Below are positions 33,917 through 42,649 of a DNA stretch of 64,000 nucleotides, piece by piece; the first letter of the stretch is position 1; every line of letters begins with the position of its first letter. The translations under genes were made by a program, and so were the position numbers. Under the pieces are notes generated by a model. The model made no database searches and was not told the DNA's origin. It worked only from the letters and a program-made list of their open reading frames with translations. Where the stretch lies: the NCBI GenBank assembly GCA_900551075.1, contig URVB01000005.1, forward strand, positions 91,881-155,880, read 5' to 3'. This DNA is from an uncultured Blautia sp. (lineage in GTDB: Bacteria > Bacillota > Clostridia > Lachnospirales > Lachnospiraceae).

Positions 33917-35407
33917 ATGTTAAGCAAAAACATCAGAAAACTGGTACAGTACGGAATTGAGACAGGACTGACACCTGCATGTGAAAAGAATTATACCATT
34001 AATCTTCTGTTGGATGTATTTAAGGAAGATGAATATACGGAACCGGAAGAAGAATTTGCGGAGATTGATCTGGAAGAGGTTCTCGGTGAGCTTTTGGATG
34101 AAGCAGTGAAACGCGGGCTGATCGAGGACAGCATCGTTTATAAAGACCTGTTTGATACAAAGCTGATGAATTGCCTGATGCCGCGTCCGGCCCAGGTTCA
34201 GAAGGAATTCCTGGACAAATATGAGGAAAGTCCCCAAAAGGCAACCGATTATTTCTATAAGCTGAGCCAGGACAGTGATTATATCCGTCGTTACCGGGTG
34301 AAAAAGGATCAAAAATGGAAAGTGGAAAGCGAGTACGGTGATATTGATATCACTATTAACCTGTCTAAGCCCGAAAAAGACCCGAAGGCGATCGCAGCAG
34401 CAAAGAATGCAAAATCCGGCAGCTATCCGAAATGTCTTCTCTGCCCGGAAAATGAGGGATATGCAGGGCGCGCCAATCATCCGGCAAGAGAAAATCACAG
34501 GATTATCCCGATCACGATCAATGATAGTCCGTGGGGCTTCCAGTATTCGCCTTACGTGTATTACAATGAACACTGTATTGTATTCAACAGCCGGCACACT
34601 CCAATGAAGATTGAGCGGAATGCTTTTGTGAAGCTGTTTGATTTTGTGAAGCTGTTTCCGCACTATTTCCTTGGCTCCAACGCGGACCTTCCTATCGTAG
34701 GCGGCTCGATCCTGAGTCATGATCATTTCCAGGGCGGGCACTATACCTTTGCTATGGCGAAGGCGCCTGTCGAAAGGTATGTGACGGTTCCGGGCTATGA
34801 GGATGTGGAGGCCGGTATTGTGAAGTGGCCTCTTTCCGTGCTCCGTATCCGGCATAAGGATGAGAGACGTCTGATTGATCTGGCGGCTCATGTACTGGAG
34901 AATTGGAGAGGTTATACAGATGAAGCGGCGTTTATTTTTGCCGAGACAGATGGTGAACCGCATAATACGATCACACCGATCGCACGCAAGGCTGGTGACA
35001 TGTTTGAACTGGATTTGACTCTTCGCAATAATATTACGACGAAAGAGCATCCGCTGGGTGTTTACCACCCTCATGCACAGTACCATCATATTAAGAAGGA
35101 AAATATCGGTCTGATCGAGGTTATGGGCCTTGCAGTCCTTCCGGCACGCCTGAAGGATGAGCTGGAGCTTTTGGAGGAATATATTTTGGAAGGCAGGGAT
35201 GTTGCTTCCAATGAAAAGATTGAAAAACATGCTGCCTGGGTAGCGGAATTCCTTCCGAAATATGAGAATATCAATCAGGAGAATATTCATGAAATCCTGC
35301 AGAGGGAAGTGGGAATTGTATTCATTCATGTATTGGAGGATGCCGGTGTATATAAATGTACGCCAAAAGGCAGGGAAGCTTTCATGAGATTTATTGAAAC
35401 CCTGTAA
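33917..35407 (+). CDS. galT: UDP-glucose--hexose-1-phosphate uridylyltransferase, Firmicutes type
   Basis: About 496 residues of the GalT class 2 family found in Firmicutes, longer than the 350-residue enterobacterial form. It moves UMP between glucose-1-P and galactose-1-P. Typical features are LLCPENEGYAGRANHPAREN (about 173-192), GFQYSPYVYYNEHCIV (about 205-220) and the His-rich ILSHDHFQGGHYTFAM (about 270-285). ATG 33917 is preferred over the in-frame start at 33893 because GACAGGGGGATTGGAC precedes it. It is cotranscribed with galK and followed by a strong terminator. Confidence 0.94.
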   Translation: MLSKNIRKLVQYGIETGLTPACEKNYTINLLLDVFKEDEYTEPEEEFAEIDLEEVLGELLDEAVKRGLIEDSIVYKDLFDTKLMNCLMPRPAQVQKEFLDKYEESPQKATDYFYKLSQDSDYIRRYRVKKDQKWKVESEYGDIDITINLSKPEKDPKAIAAAKNAKSGSYPKCLLCPENEGYAGRANHPARENHRIIPITINDSPWGFQYSPYVYYNEHCIVFNSRHTPMKIERNAFVKLFDFVKLFPHYFLGSNADLPIVGGSILSHDHFQGGHYTFAMAKAPVERYVTVPGYEDVEAGIVKWPLSVLRIRHKDERRLIDLAAHVLENWRGYTDEAAFIFAETDGEPHNTITPIARKAGDMFELDLTLRNNITTKEHPLGVYHPHAQYHHIKKENIGLIEVMGLAVLPARLKDELELLEEYILEGRDVASNEKIEKHAAWVAEFLPKYENINQENIHEILQREVGIVFIHVLEDAGVYKCTPKGREAFMRFIETL

Positions 35408-35413
35408 ATAAAG

Positions 35414-35450
35414 AGGTTCCGTATTGTGAGACGCAGTACGGGACCTTTTT
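35414..35450 (+). terminator. terminator of galK-galT
   Basis: AGGTTCCGTATTG (35414-35426) pairs with CAGTACGGGACCT (35434-35446) at 13 positions, two of them G-T, followed by TTTTTG. Confidence 0.85.
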
Positions 35451-35593
35451 TGCCGGAAATGAACCTTGATTTTTACAAAAGTATTAAAAAAAAATAACAA
35501 TTTTCTTGTTTGCCTGGTTGAAAGTTTGAGGGAAATCGGCTATACTTAACATAACTTGAAGGCAGGATGTGGAAATAGTTAAGAGGAGATTTT

Positions 35594-38047
35594 ATGAATT
35601 GTGCAATGAAGAACAGGACAAGGAAGCGATTCTTATGCTGGATGGTGGCGGCAGTGATGCTTCTGACAGGGGTAAATGTATCGGCGGCAGAGTTCGGCGC
35701 GCCAGAGGGAGCTGCGTCGGAGGATGTTTTCGCTTTCGGAGATTCCGTGAGCAGTTATGCGGAGCCGGAGGCGGTTTTGCCAGAGGAAAACGGGCAGCAG
35801 CCGGAGACGGTTTTGCCGGAGGAAAGCGGACAGCAGCCGGAGGTATTTACTGAGCAGCCACAGGAGCCTGATACCGATATGGAGATGCAGATTCCGGAGA
35901 TTGCAGAGGAGGTCCCGGAAGAAGCGCTCTCGGAGAATCATGGGAATGTGGCTTCTGAAGAGGAGGAGGTTTCTTCCGCAGGGGTGTCTGCCGGTGATTT
36001 GTTTCAGATTGTTTTTGCTGACAAAAATGGAAAAATCTATGAGGACCTGAAGGTCTCTGCCAGGATAAGTGAGGCGGTGAAGCTTCCCGTGGTGCCGGGG
36101 TATGAAGATGCCAATGGCAGCGGTTGGAAATGGGAAAAAGCTGCTTCGGACGAAGAGAGGCTGGATGCAGGAGATACGATTACCATCGCACCGGATGATC
36201 TTCTGGTGGAATATATCAAAAATGGAGTATTGACCCTGTATGCAGTACAGGGAGAAGTGCTTTGCACCGTATCCTTTTATAATAACAGCGGAACCAGTAT
36301 GTTTCGGACGCAGAAGGTTGCACAAGGAAGTACGGTTACTCTCCCGGATTTTCCGAGAAGCGGTTATATCAATAAGGGCTGGGCAGCAACCAGGGGAAGT
36401 GCTGCTGTGAAGTACGAGTTTGGTTCTAAAATTAAGGTAAATGGTGATATCAAGCTGTATATGGTACGTTATGCAGCCATAAAAGTAACATTTTTGGAAA
36501 CCACAGGATACAATAACAGCGCGTTTAAAGCTCTGTGTACGACTGTGGCAAAGGGGAGTCAGATCAAATTTCCTTCTCTGCCTGATGCGAGAGGCTACAT
36601 CAGCCTGGGCTGGTCTACCGTAAAGAATGCGGTATCTGCTTCCTATCAGGCAGGCAAAACCTACAGGGTTACGCAGGATATCACTTTTTATGCAGTACGC
36701 AAAAAGGTCGGCACTTATACAGTAACCTTTAATAATAATGTCGGAACCAGCGTGAGCAAGGTATATACATCTTTGAAGCAGAAGGTGACGAAGAATCAGT
36801 ATATCACTCTTCCAGAGGTGCCGAAGATCACCGGCTATGAGAATCTTGGCTGGACTACTACCAAAAAGGGAACAAAGGTTTCTTATAAAGAAGGCGCAAG
36901 GATTAAAGTGACGAAGAACCTTAAGCTGTATGCAGTACGCAGAAAGATCCAATATTATACGGTTACTTTCTATTTGGGAGATGGTTCTTCCAACAGCGCC
37001 TATAAAGCAATCCGGAAGAAGGTAAAAGAGGGCTCAAAGATGACGCTTCCCGCAGTACCGAAGCGAAAAGGATATGTAGGACTTGGCTGGAATACAAAGA
37101 AGAATAAAAGTACGGTGACAAATAAAGCGGGAACTGCTTATAAGGTTACCGGAAATATGAAGTTTTATGCCGTACAGAAACAGGCGGTGTCAGTTGTTCT
37201 TCACAAAAATGATGGTTCGGTTTGGAAGACGCTTTCCATTGGGAAGGGAGATTCGCTGAAGCTTCCCGGTGCGCAGAGCTCTCCTCCGTATACGATGCTT
37301 GGCTGGTCCAGGACAAAGTATCAGACTGTAGATCCGGCGTATGAGGTGGGAGATACTGTCAGAAATATCACAAGGACCCTGCATCTTTATGCAGTTGTAT
37401 TTAACAGGAATACGGAACCGGATTATTCCGCAGGCCAATTGCCGAAGGTGAGTCTGCAGAAATACAAAAAAGTCGTATTTGTTGGAGATTCCAGGGTGCA
37501 TCGTATGAGCAGCACGCTGGGTAATCTTTCTTCTCAGGTGACAGACGGGGTAGCTTTTGTATATAAGGAGGGAGGCGGCCTGAATTGGCTGAAATCTGAT
37601 GGTTACACAGCGCTGAAAAGGGCGGTTGGTACCGGCGGCTCTAAAAAAACGGCGGTCATCTTTAATCTGGGAGTCAACGACCTGGGCAATATCAACAATT
37701 ATATCACTTATATGAGAGAGATTGCGAAGGAATTGAAGAGCAGAGGCTGTGAGCTGTATTATATGTCTGTGAATCCGGTAAATAACCAGTTGATCAAAGC
37801 GAACGGAAAAAAGTCCCGGCCGGAAGAAACCGTAAGGAAGTTTAATTCAACTATTAAAGGGAGATTGTGCAGCGGAAGCAGTGCCGCATATCAGTATATT
37901 GATACCTATTCTTATCTGATCAGGGAAGGGTATGGGACAGATGCAAGTATAAGCGGCACGGACATCGGCAGGGATGATGGACTTCATTATACAACGAAGA
38001 CGTATAAGCGGATTTACAGATACTGCATTTTAAAACTGAATCAGTGA
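35594..38047 (+). CDS. secreted repeat protein with C-terminal SGNH hydrolase domain
   Basis: An 817-residue exported protein. The signal peptide has a basic start (KNRTRKRF), core WMVAAVMLLTGVNV and likely cleavage after VSAAE (about 32). A Pro/Glu-rich segment with two copies of a 12-residue repeat follows (about 61-84). Five to six InlB/Listeria-Bacteroides-type repeats of about 75 residues occupy about 200-610; each contains a VTFYNNSGTS-like strand and ends in a LKLYAVR-like strand. The C-terminal domain (about 622-817) is SGNH: block I VFVGDSRVHR, block III FNLGVNDLGN and block V DDGLHYTTKTY, so the Ser/Asp/His set appears complete. It may deacetylate or de-esterify a cell-surface or host glycan (inference). 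No LPXTG or choline-binding anchor is visible. Confidence 0.82.
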   Translation: MNCAMKNRTRKRFLCWMVAAVMLLTGVNVSAAEFGAPEGAASEDVFAFGDSVSSYAEPEAVLPEENGQQPETVLPEESGQQPEVFTEQPQEPDTDMEMQIPEIAEEVPEEALSENHGNVASEEEEVSSAGVSAGDLFQIVFADKNGKIYEDLKVSARISEAVKLPVVPGYEDANGSGWKWEKAASDEERLDAGDTITIAPDDLLVEYIKNGVLTLYAVQGEVLCTVSFYNNSGTSMFRTQKVAQGSTVTLPDFPRSGYINKGWAATRGSAAVKYEFGSKIKVNGDIKLYMVRYAAIKVTFLETTGYNNSAFKALCTTVAKGSQIKFPSLPDARGYISLGWSTVKNAVSASYQAGKTYRVTQDITFYAVRKKVGTYTVTFNNNVGTSVSKVYTSLKQKVTKNQYITLPEVPKITGYENLGWTTTKKGTKVSYKEGARIKVTKNLKLYAVRRKIQYYTVTFYLGDGSSNSAYKAIRKKVKEGSKMTLPAVPKRKGYVGLGWNTKKNKSTVTNKAGTAYKVTGNMKFYAVQKQAVSVVLHKNDGSVWKTLSIGKGDSLKLPGAQSSPPYTMLGWSRTKYQTVDPAYEVGDTVRNITRTLHLYAVVFNRNTEPDYSAGQLPKVSLQKYKKVVFVGDSRVHRMSSTLGNLSSQVTDGVAFVYKEGGGLNWLKSDGYTALKRAVGTGGSKKTAVIFNLGVNDLGNINNYITYMREIAKELKSRGCELYYMSVNPVNNQLIKANGKKSRPEETVRKFNSTIKGRLCSGSSAAYQYIDTYSYLIREGYGTDASISGTDIGRDDGLHYTTKTYKRIYRYCILKLNQ
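35774..35845 (+). repeat. two tandem 36-base units in the SGNH protein gene
   Basis: Units 35774-35809 and 35810-35845 differ at only a few positions and encode the Pro/Glu linker repeat VLPEENGQQPET / VLPEESGQQPEV. The unit is a multiple of three, so copy-number change would keep the frame. Confidence 0.8.
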
Positions 38048-38371
38048 TAAAGTATAAAACCCCCGTTTGTCCATTGCCGGATATGCATGGGGAGGATGAA
38101 AGTTGGAATACCGGTAATCGATCCGGTTTTGGCAGAAGGGCTGTTTGCATATTTTGAAAGTATACGGTAATAAATCATAAAGTGAAAGGTACTGCCTGCA
38201 GTTTTTGGAAATTGCGGTCAGTACCTTTTACTTTTGGACATTTTGCGAATCTTTTGGAGCAGATAAAAATTTTATTTTCTATGCAACAAACAGATGTTAA
38301 AATGACACTAATAAACAGGTGCACCAAAAAGGGGATGGCCAAAGGCCGAAAAAAGAAACAGAGGTGAGGGC
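38048..38371. other. intergenic region with a long hairpin
   Basis: This 324-base gap contains a short ACCGG/CCGGT hairpin followed by TTTT (about 38110-38130), a weak terminator candidate for the SGNH gene. A much longer inverted repeat, 38179-38194 against 38219-38234, matches at 15 of 16 positions and extends inward with further pairs (38196-38204 against 38209-38217), so almost the whole of 38179-38234 can fold. It is followed by TTTTACTTTTGG and behaves like a bidirectional terminator. The ribosome site of the sigma factor gene (AGAGGTGAGGGC) ends the gap. No gene is seen. Confidence 0.6.
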
Positions 38372-38842
38372 ATGGAGGATTTAAGAAGGCCGGAAATATT
38401 TGCAGAATATTACAGGATGGTCTACCAGGATATGTATAGGTTTGCGTTGTACACATTAAAGAATCCGCATGATGCGGAGGATGTTACAGGAGAGGCAGTT
38501 ATGGATGCCTATGCATCGGTGGATAAGCTCCGTGACCCGGAAGCATTTCGGGCATGGATTTTTACAATTCTGTCCAATAAATGTAAGAGAAAGCTGAAGG
38601 AATATGCAGACAAGACGGCAGAGCTTCCCGAACAGCTTGCTTCAGGGGAAAATATGGAGGAGGGAGCACAGGTTCGTCAGGTATTCGGGCAGCTTGCAGA
38701 GGAAGACAGGATGCTGATAGCTATGAAGGTGTTCGGGGGCTACAAGAGCCATGAAATCGGAAAGATGATGAACATGAATGACAATACGGTGCGTTCCAGA
38801 ATCAGCAGAGGCATGGGAAAATTGCGGGAGCTGTTGAAATAG
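38372..38842 (+). CDS. ECF-type RNA polymerase sigma factor
   Basis: A 156-residue sigma-70 family protein with only regions 2 and 4. Region 2 includes YYRMVYQDMYRFALYTLKNP and the acidic AEDVTGEAVMDAYASV (about 36-51). Region 4 is the HTH KVFGGYKSHEIGKMMNMNDN and TVRSRISRGMGKLRELL (about 117-156). ATG 38372 follows AGAGGTGAGGGC. It is followed 12 bases later by a membrane protein with anti-sigma features, the standard ECF arrangement. Target promoters are unknown; autoregulation is likely but the promoter could not be identified. Confidence 0.9.
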   Translation: MEDLRRPEIFAEYYRMVYQDMYRFALYTLKNPHDAEDVTGEAVMDAYASVDKLRDPEAFRAWIFTILSNKCKRKLKEYADKTAELPEQLASGENMEEGAQVRQVFGQLAEEDRMLIAMKVFGGYKSHEIGKMMNMNDNTVRSRISRGMGKLRELLK

Positions 38843-38854
38843 AAGGGAGGCGGA

Positions 38855-41059
38855 ATGATGGATGATAAAAAAATATTGGAGAAGATTAAAAATTCAGCAG
38901 AGAATGCGGAGGTGCCGCAGAGCTTGTTTCCTGAAGAAATCCAAAAACGGCTGGAGGCACAGCAGAAGAAAGAACAGGCAGCCGCAGAGCCTCCGGAAGC
39001 AATCACGGAAAAGAAAATGAAAAAAGTGATTCCGATATGGCGGTATGGGGCATGGGCTGCTGCAGCCTTGCTCTTCCTGGCAGCTGCTTTCCGTATTTCC
39101 CCTCTGCTGAAAAAGCAGAAGCAGGAGATAAAGGTGCAGGAGTCCCGGGGAGATACGGAAGCAGAGGCAGCAGAGGAGACTGCACAGGATGCAGAAGCAG
39201 AGGCAGCAGAGGAGACTGTACAGGAAACGGTTTCCCATATAGAAAGCTATGAAGCGCTTTATGATATGATCAAAGCGTATGAAGAAAAACAGCAGACCAC
39301 AGACGTGGACATGGCGTATGACGTACAGCCCTTTGAAAGTCCGGTAGATTTTGCAGCGGAAGAGTCGGCAGATACAGGAATGGGCGTGCGGATAAGTGCC
39401 GATACAAATGCAGAAGCTGCCCCGGAGACTGCAGAAAGCGGTTATTCTCAGACGAATACCCAGGAAAAAGCCGTGGATGAAGCAGATATAGTCAAAACGG
39501 ATGGAACCTATATTTATGCTTTGGATGAGGAGGGATTGTTACGGATCGTAGAGGCTGAGAATATGGAGCTGGCTGGAACCATAGAAAATGACCCGGATTC
39601 CGATTGTCTGGAAATGTATGTGTCCGGAGATGTGCTGCAGATCATCAAAAGCGAAGAGACTTATGTAACCTATGAGGAAGAACTGGAACTTCCGGAGGCA
39701 GATGCTGCCCCACGCTCCTATTACAGCGTTCCTTTGAGGAAAACTGTGGTAATGACCTATGATATTTCAGACAGAAGCAAGCCGGAAAAAACAGGAAGCT
39801 TTTATCAGGACGGGGAGTATTTGTCCTCCAGAAAAAACGGAGACTATTTATATTTGTTTACGACCTATTCTCCGCAGGCAGGACCGACTGCCCGGGCAAG
39901 GGAGTATTATGTTCCCAGGGCTGGGAAGGGATTTGTTCCATATCAGGATATTTACCTTCCGCTGAAGGCGGAGAAAAACGTGTATGATGGTAAGCGCTAT
40001 TTGGTAGCTTCTTCTATAGAGAGTTCGCAGCCGGAGAAGGCAAAGGACTGCATCGCAGTGGTCAGCGGAGGAGAGACCTTTTATGTCAGCGAACAGAATG
40101 TTTATGCGGCTGCTTCTGCCTGGGACGGCGGAGAAGACAAAACGGATATTGTGCGGTTCGGATATGAAAACGGTATCTTTACTCCCGGCTGTGGAGGCAG
40201 GATACGCGGTACCCTGAATAACAATTTCTCTATGGATGAGTACGAAGGAAATCTGCGGTTGGTGGCAACGGTGGAAGCCTGGACAGAAGAGAGCAGCGGA
40301 GAAACCGCAGGCAGCAGCCTCTCCAGAACGAACAGTCTGTATGTGCTGAATGAGGACCTTCAGATCATAGGAAAGCTTGAGAAGCTTGCAGAAGGAGAAG
40401 AAATTAAATCGGCCCGTTTTATGGGAAAGACGGGATATTTTGTAACCTACCGCAATACAGATCCATTGTTTTCCGTAGATTTGTCCGATCCGCAAAAGCC
40501 GGAGGTCCTGGGAGAATTAAAGATTACGGGATTTTCGGAATACCTGCACTTTTATGGGGAGAATAAGCTTTTGGGAATCGGCTGGGAAACAGATCCGGAT
40601 ACCGGTGTTACGGAGGGCCTGAAATGCTCCATGTTCGATTTGAGCGATCCTTCTGATGTGAAGGAGACGGATAGGCTGATTCTGAAGGATATCTGGATTT
40701 GTGATGCACTTTCTGATTATAAAGCGATTTTGGCAGATACTGAGAAAAACATTTTTGGATTTGCCTATGGTATCAGCGGCAGCAGCAATGGTACCGCAGG
40801 TATATACCAGGAGGACAGTTTGACAGAACAATATTATTACGGTGTCTTTTCCTATAAGGAGGAGGGCTTTGTTCCTCTTCGTTATATAAAGGTTTCCGAA
40901 GGAGAGCTGTATGAAGGCGATATGGATTACAGCGATTACCGGAGTCTGAGGGGGATTTATATCGGAGATGTATTTTATCTGGTAAGCAGCAGGGGAATAG
41001 AATCCTATGATATGGCGGATGCATTTGCACCGAAGAGTGTGCTTAGATGGCAGGAATAG
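38855..41059 (+). CDS. anti-sigma-like membrane protein with extracellular beta-propeller domain
   Basis: A 734-residue protein. The cytoplasmic N-terminus (about 1-60) holds a helix DDKKILEKIKNSAENAEVP like Firmicutes anti-sigma leaders. One membrane segment follows (YGAWAAAALLFLAAAFRI, about 64-81). Next comes an acidic linker with a duplicated 12-residue unit (about 102-125). Outside is a large domain starting KAVDEADIVKTDGTYIYAL (about 207-225), the hallmark of the secreted Beta_propel family (PF09826). It starts 12 bases after the ECF sigma gene behind GAAGGGAGGCGGA. The pair could form a sigma/anti-sigma switch in which the propeller senses an outside signal. That link is inferred from position. 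Confidence 0.78.
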   Translation: MMDDKKILEKIKNSAENAEVPQSLFPEEIQKRLEAQQKKEQAAAEPPEAITEKKMKKVIPIWRYGAWAAAALLFLAAAFRISPLLKKQKQEIKVQESRGDTEAEAAEETAQDAEAEAAEETVQETVSHIESYEALYDMIKAYEEKQQTTDVDMAYDVQPFESPVDFAAEESADTGMGVRISADTNAEAAPETAESGYSQTNTQEKAVDEADIVKTDGTYIYALDEEGLLRIVEAENMELAGTIENDPDSDCLEMYVSGDVLQIIKSEETYVTYEEELELPEADAAPRSYYSVPLRKTVVMTYDISDRSKPEKTGSFYQDGEYLSSRKNGDYLYLFTTYSPQAGPTARAREYYVPRAGKGFVPYQDIYLPLKAEKNVYDGKRYLVASSIESSQPEKAKDCIAVVSGGETFYVSEQNVYAAASAWDGGEDKTDIVRFGYENGIFTPGCGGRIRGTLNNNFSMDEYEGNLRLVATVEAWTEESSGETAGSSLSRTNSLYVLNEDLQIIGKLEKLAEGEEIKSARFMGKTGYFVTYRNTDPLFSVDLSDPQKPEVLGELKITGFSEYLHFYGENKLLGIGWETDPDTGVTEGLKCSMFDLSDPSDVKETDRLILKDIWICDALSDYKAILADTEKNIFGFAYGISGSSNGTAGIYQEDSLTEQYYYGVFSYKEEGFVPLRYIKVSEGELYEGDMDYSDYRSLRGIYIGDVFYLVSSRGIESYDMADAFAPKSVLRWQE
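39158..39229 (+). repeat. two tandem 36-base units in the beta-propeller gene
   Basis: Units starting at 39158 and 39194 share their first 25 bases exactly and encode EAEAAEET-type acidic repeats just outside the membrane segment. The period, 36 bases, keeps the reading frame. Confidence 0.75.
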
Positions 41060-41079
41060 CACCGGACAGAATGGAATAT

Positions 41080-41122
41080 GGAAGGAAAATAACAGGAAGG
41101 AAATAACAGGAAGGAAAATATC
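41080..41122 (+). repeat. three short tandem repeats upstream of asnS
   Basis: GGAAGGAAAATAACA (41080-41094), GGAAGGAAATAACA (41095-41108) and GGAAGGAAAATATC (41109-41122) are near-identical 14-15 base units just after the beta-propeller gene stop. No coding or terminator function is apparent. Confidence 0.7.
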
Positions 41123-41145
41123 GGAAGGTTATCCCAGATTACTCC

Positions 41146-41212
41146 TTGCGCGAAACACAGGAATAGTCTATACTATAAGGCGAAACGGATGTTTGTATGT
41201 CTGTTTCGCCTT
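41146..41212 (+). promoter_or_regulatory. asnS promoter and 5' leader hairpin
   Basis: TTGCGC (41146-41151), a 17-base spacer and TATACT (41169-41174) form a promoter. Immediately downstream, AAGGCGAAAC (41177-41186) and GTTTCGCCTT (41203-41212) pair perfectly over ten bases, so the transcript would begin with a stem-loop. No run of T follows, so it is not a terminator. T-box features are absent in this roughly 65-base leader. Confidence 0.6.
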
Positions 41213-41244
41213 AAACGATTATTCTAGGGAAAGAGGAATAGATT

Positions 41245-42636
41245 ATGAAGCTTACGACCGTAAAAGAAATTTACAGAGAACGGGAGAAGTTCCTGGATAA
41301 GGAAGTGACTGTGGGAGGCTGGGTACGCAGTGTCCGTGATTCCAAAACCTTTGGATTCATTGTGCTGCATGATGGCTCCTTTTTTGAAACACTGCAGATT
41401 GTTTATCATGATTCCATGGATAACTTTGCAGAAATCAGCAAGCTGAATGTGGGTGCGGCTATCATTGTGAAAGGTACTTTGGTTGCAACTCCGCAGGCGA
41501 AGCAGCCTTTTGAGATTCAGGCAGCGGAGATTACGGTAGAAGGTGCTTCCGAACCGGATTATCCATTGCAGAAGAAGCGTCACAGCATGGAGTATTTAAG
41601 AACCATGACGCATCTGCGTCCAAGGACCAATACCTTCCAGGCCGTATTCCGTGTACGTTCCCTCTGTGCATATGCGTTTCATCAGTTTTTCCAGGAGAGA
41701 GGCTTTGTTTATGTGCATACGCCCCTTATTACAGGAAGCGACTGTGAGGGTGCCGGAGAGATGTTCCGGGTGACAACTCTGGACCCGAATAGTCCGCCTC
41801 TGGATGATAAGGGGAATATTGATTACAGCCAGGACTTCTTTGGCAAAGAGACCAATCTGACGGTAAGCGGACAGCTAAATGCGGAGACCTATGCGCAGGC
41901 TTTCCGCAATGTATATACCTTCGGACCGACTTTCCGTGCAGAAAATTCCAATACCACCCGTCATGCAGCAGAGTTTTGGATGATCGAACCGGAATGCGCA
42001 TTTGCGGACCTGAATGACAATATGGATTTGGCAGAAGCGATGCTGAAATATGTAATCCGTTATGTGCTGGAGAATGCGCCGGAGGAAATGCAGTTCTTTA
42101 ATTCCTTTGTTGATAAAGGACTTTTGGACCGTCTGAATCATGTGATGAATTCTGAGTTCGGTCATGTAACTTATACGGAGGCCATTGGGCTTTTGGAAAA
42201 GAACAATGACAAATTTGATTACAGGGTATTTTGGGGATGCGATCTCCAGACAGAGCACGAGCGCTATCTGACAGAGCAGATTTTCAAAAAACCGGTGTTT
42301 GTCACGGATTATCCGAAGGAGATCAAAGCTTTTTACATGAAACTGAATGATGACAATAAGACTGTAGCGGCTATGGATTGCCTGGTTCCCGGGATCGGTG
42401 AAATTATCGGCGGAAGCCAGAGAGAAGATGATTATGACAAGCTGAAGACCCGTATGGATGAGCTGGGCTTAAAGGCAGAGGATTATGATTTTTATATGGA
42501 TCTGCGCAAGTATGGTTCTACACGCCATTCCGGATTCGGTCTTGGTTTTGAGCGCTGTGTGATGTACCTGACAGGCATGGGCAATATCCGTGACGTTATT
42601 CCATTCCCGAGAACGGTGAAGAACTGTGATTTATAA
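41245..42636 (+). CDS. asnS: asparaginyl-tRNA synthetase
   Basis: A 463-residue class II aminoacyl-tRNA synthetase. The N-terminal OB-fold anticodon-binding domain contains VTVGGWVRSVRDSKTFGFI (about 21-39). The catalytic domain has motif 2 around TFGPTFRAENSNTTRHAAEF (about 227-246) and motif 3 in GFGLGFERCVMYLTG (about 432-446). The residues RAENSNTTRH are typical of AsnRS rather than AspRS. ATG 41245 follows GGGAAAGAGGAATAGATT. The promoter has a leader hairpin. Full length. Confidence 0.95.
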   Translation: MKLTTVKEIYREREKFLDKEVTVGGWVRSVRDSKTFGFIVLHDGSFFETLQIVYHDSMDNFAEISKLNVGAAIIVKGTLVATPQAKQPFEIQAAEITVEGASEPDYPLQKKRHSMEYLRTMTHLRPRTNTFQAVFRVRSLCAYAFHQFFQERGFVYVHTPLITGSDCEGAGEMFRVTTLDPNSPPLDDKGNIDYSQDFFGKETNLTVSGQLNAETYAQAFRNVYTFGPTFRAENSNTTRHAAEFWMIEPECAFADLNDNMDLAEAMLKYVIRYVLENAPEEMQFFNSFVDKGLLDRLNHVMNSEFGHVTYTEAIGLLEKNNDKFDYRVFWGCDLQTEHERYLTEQIFKKPVFVTDYPKEIKAFYMKLNDDNKTVAAMDCLVPGIGEIIGGSQREDDYDKLKTRMDELGLKAEDYDFYMDLRKYGSTRHSGFGLGFERCVMYLTGMGNIRDVIPFPRTVKNCDL

Positions 42637-42649
42637 GGAGTTATTTTGA

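Noticed and set aside
38182..38367. Small ORF across the hairpin before the sigma factor gene
   Set aside because: Its start lies inside the long inverted repeat and it shows no ribosome site; both strands read open because of the repeat.
41175..41244. T-box leader for asnS
   Set aside because: The leader is only about 65 bases and has no T-box TGGN motif or stem I; only a simple hairpin is visible.
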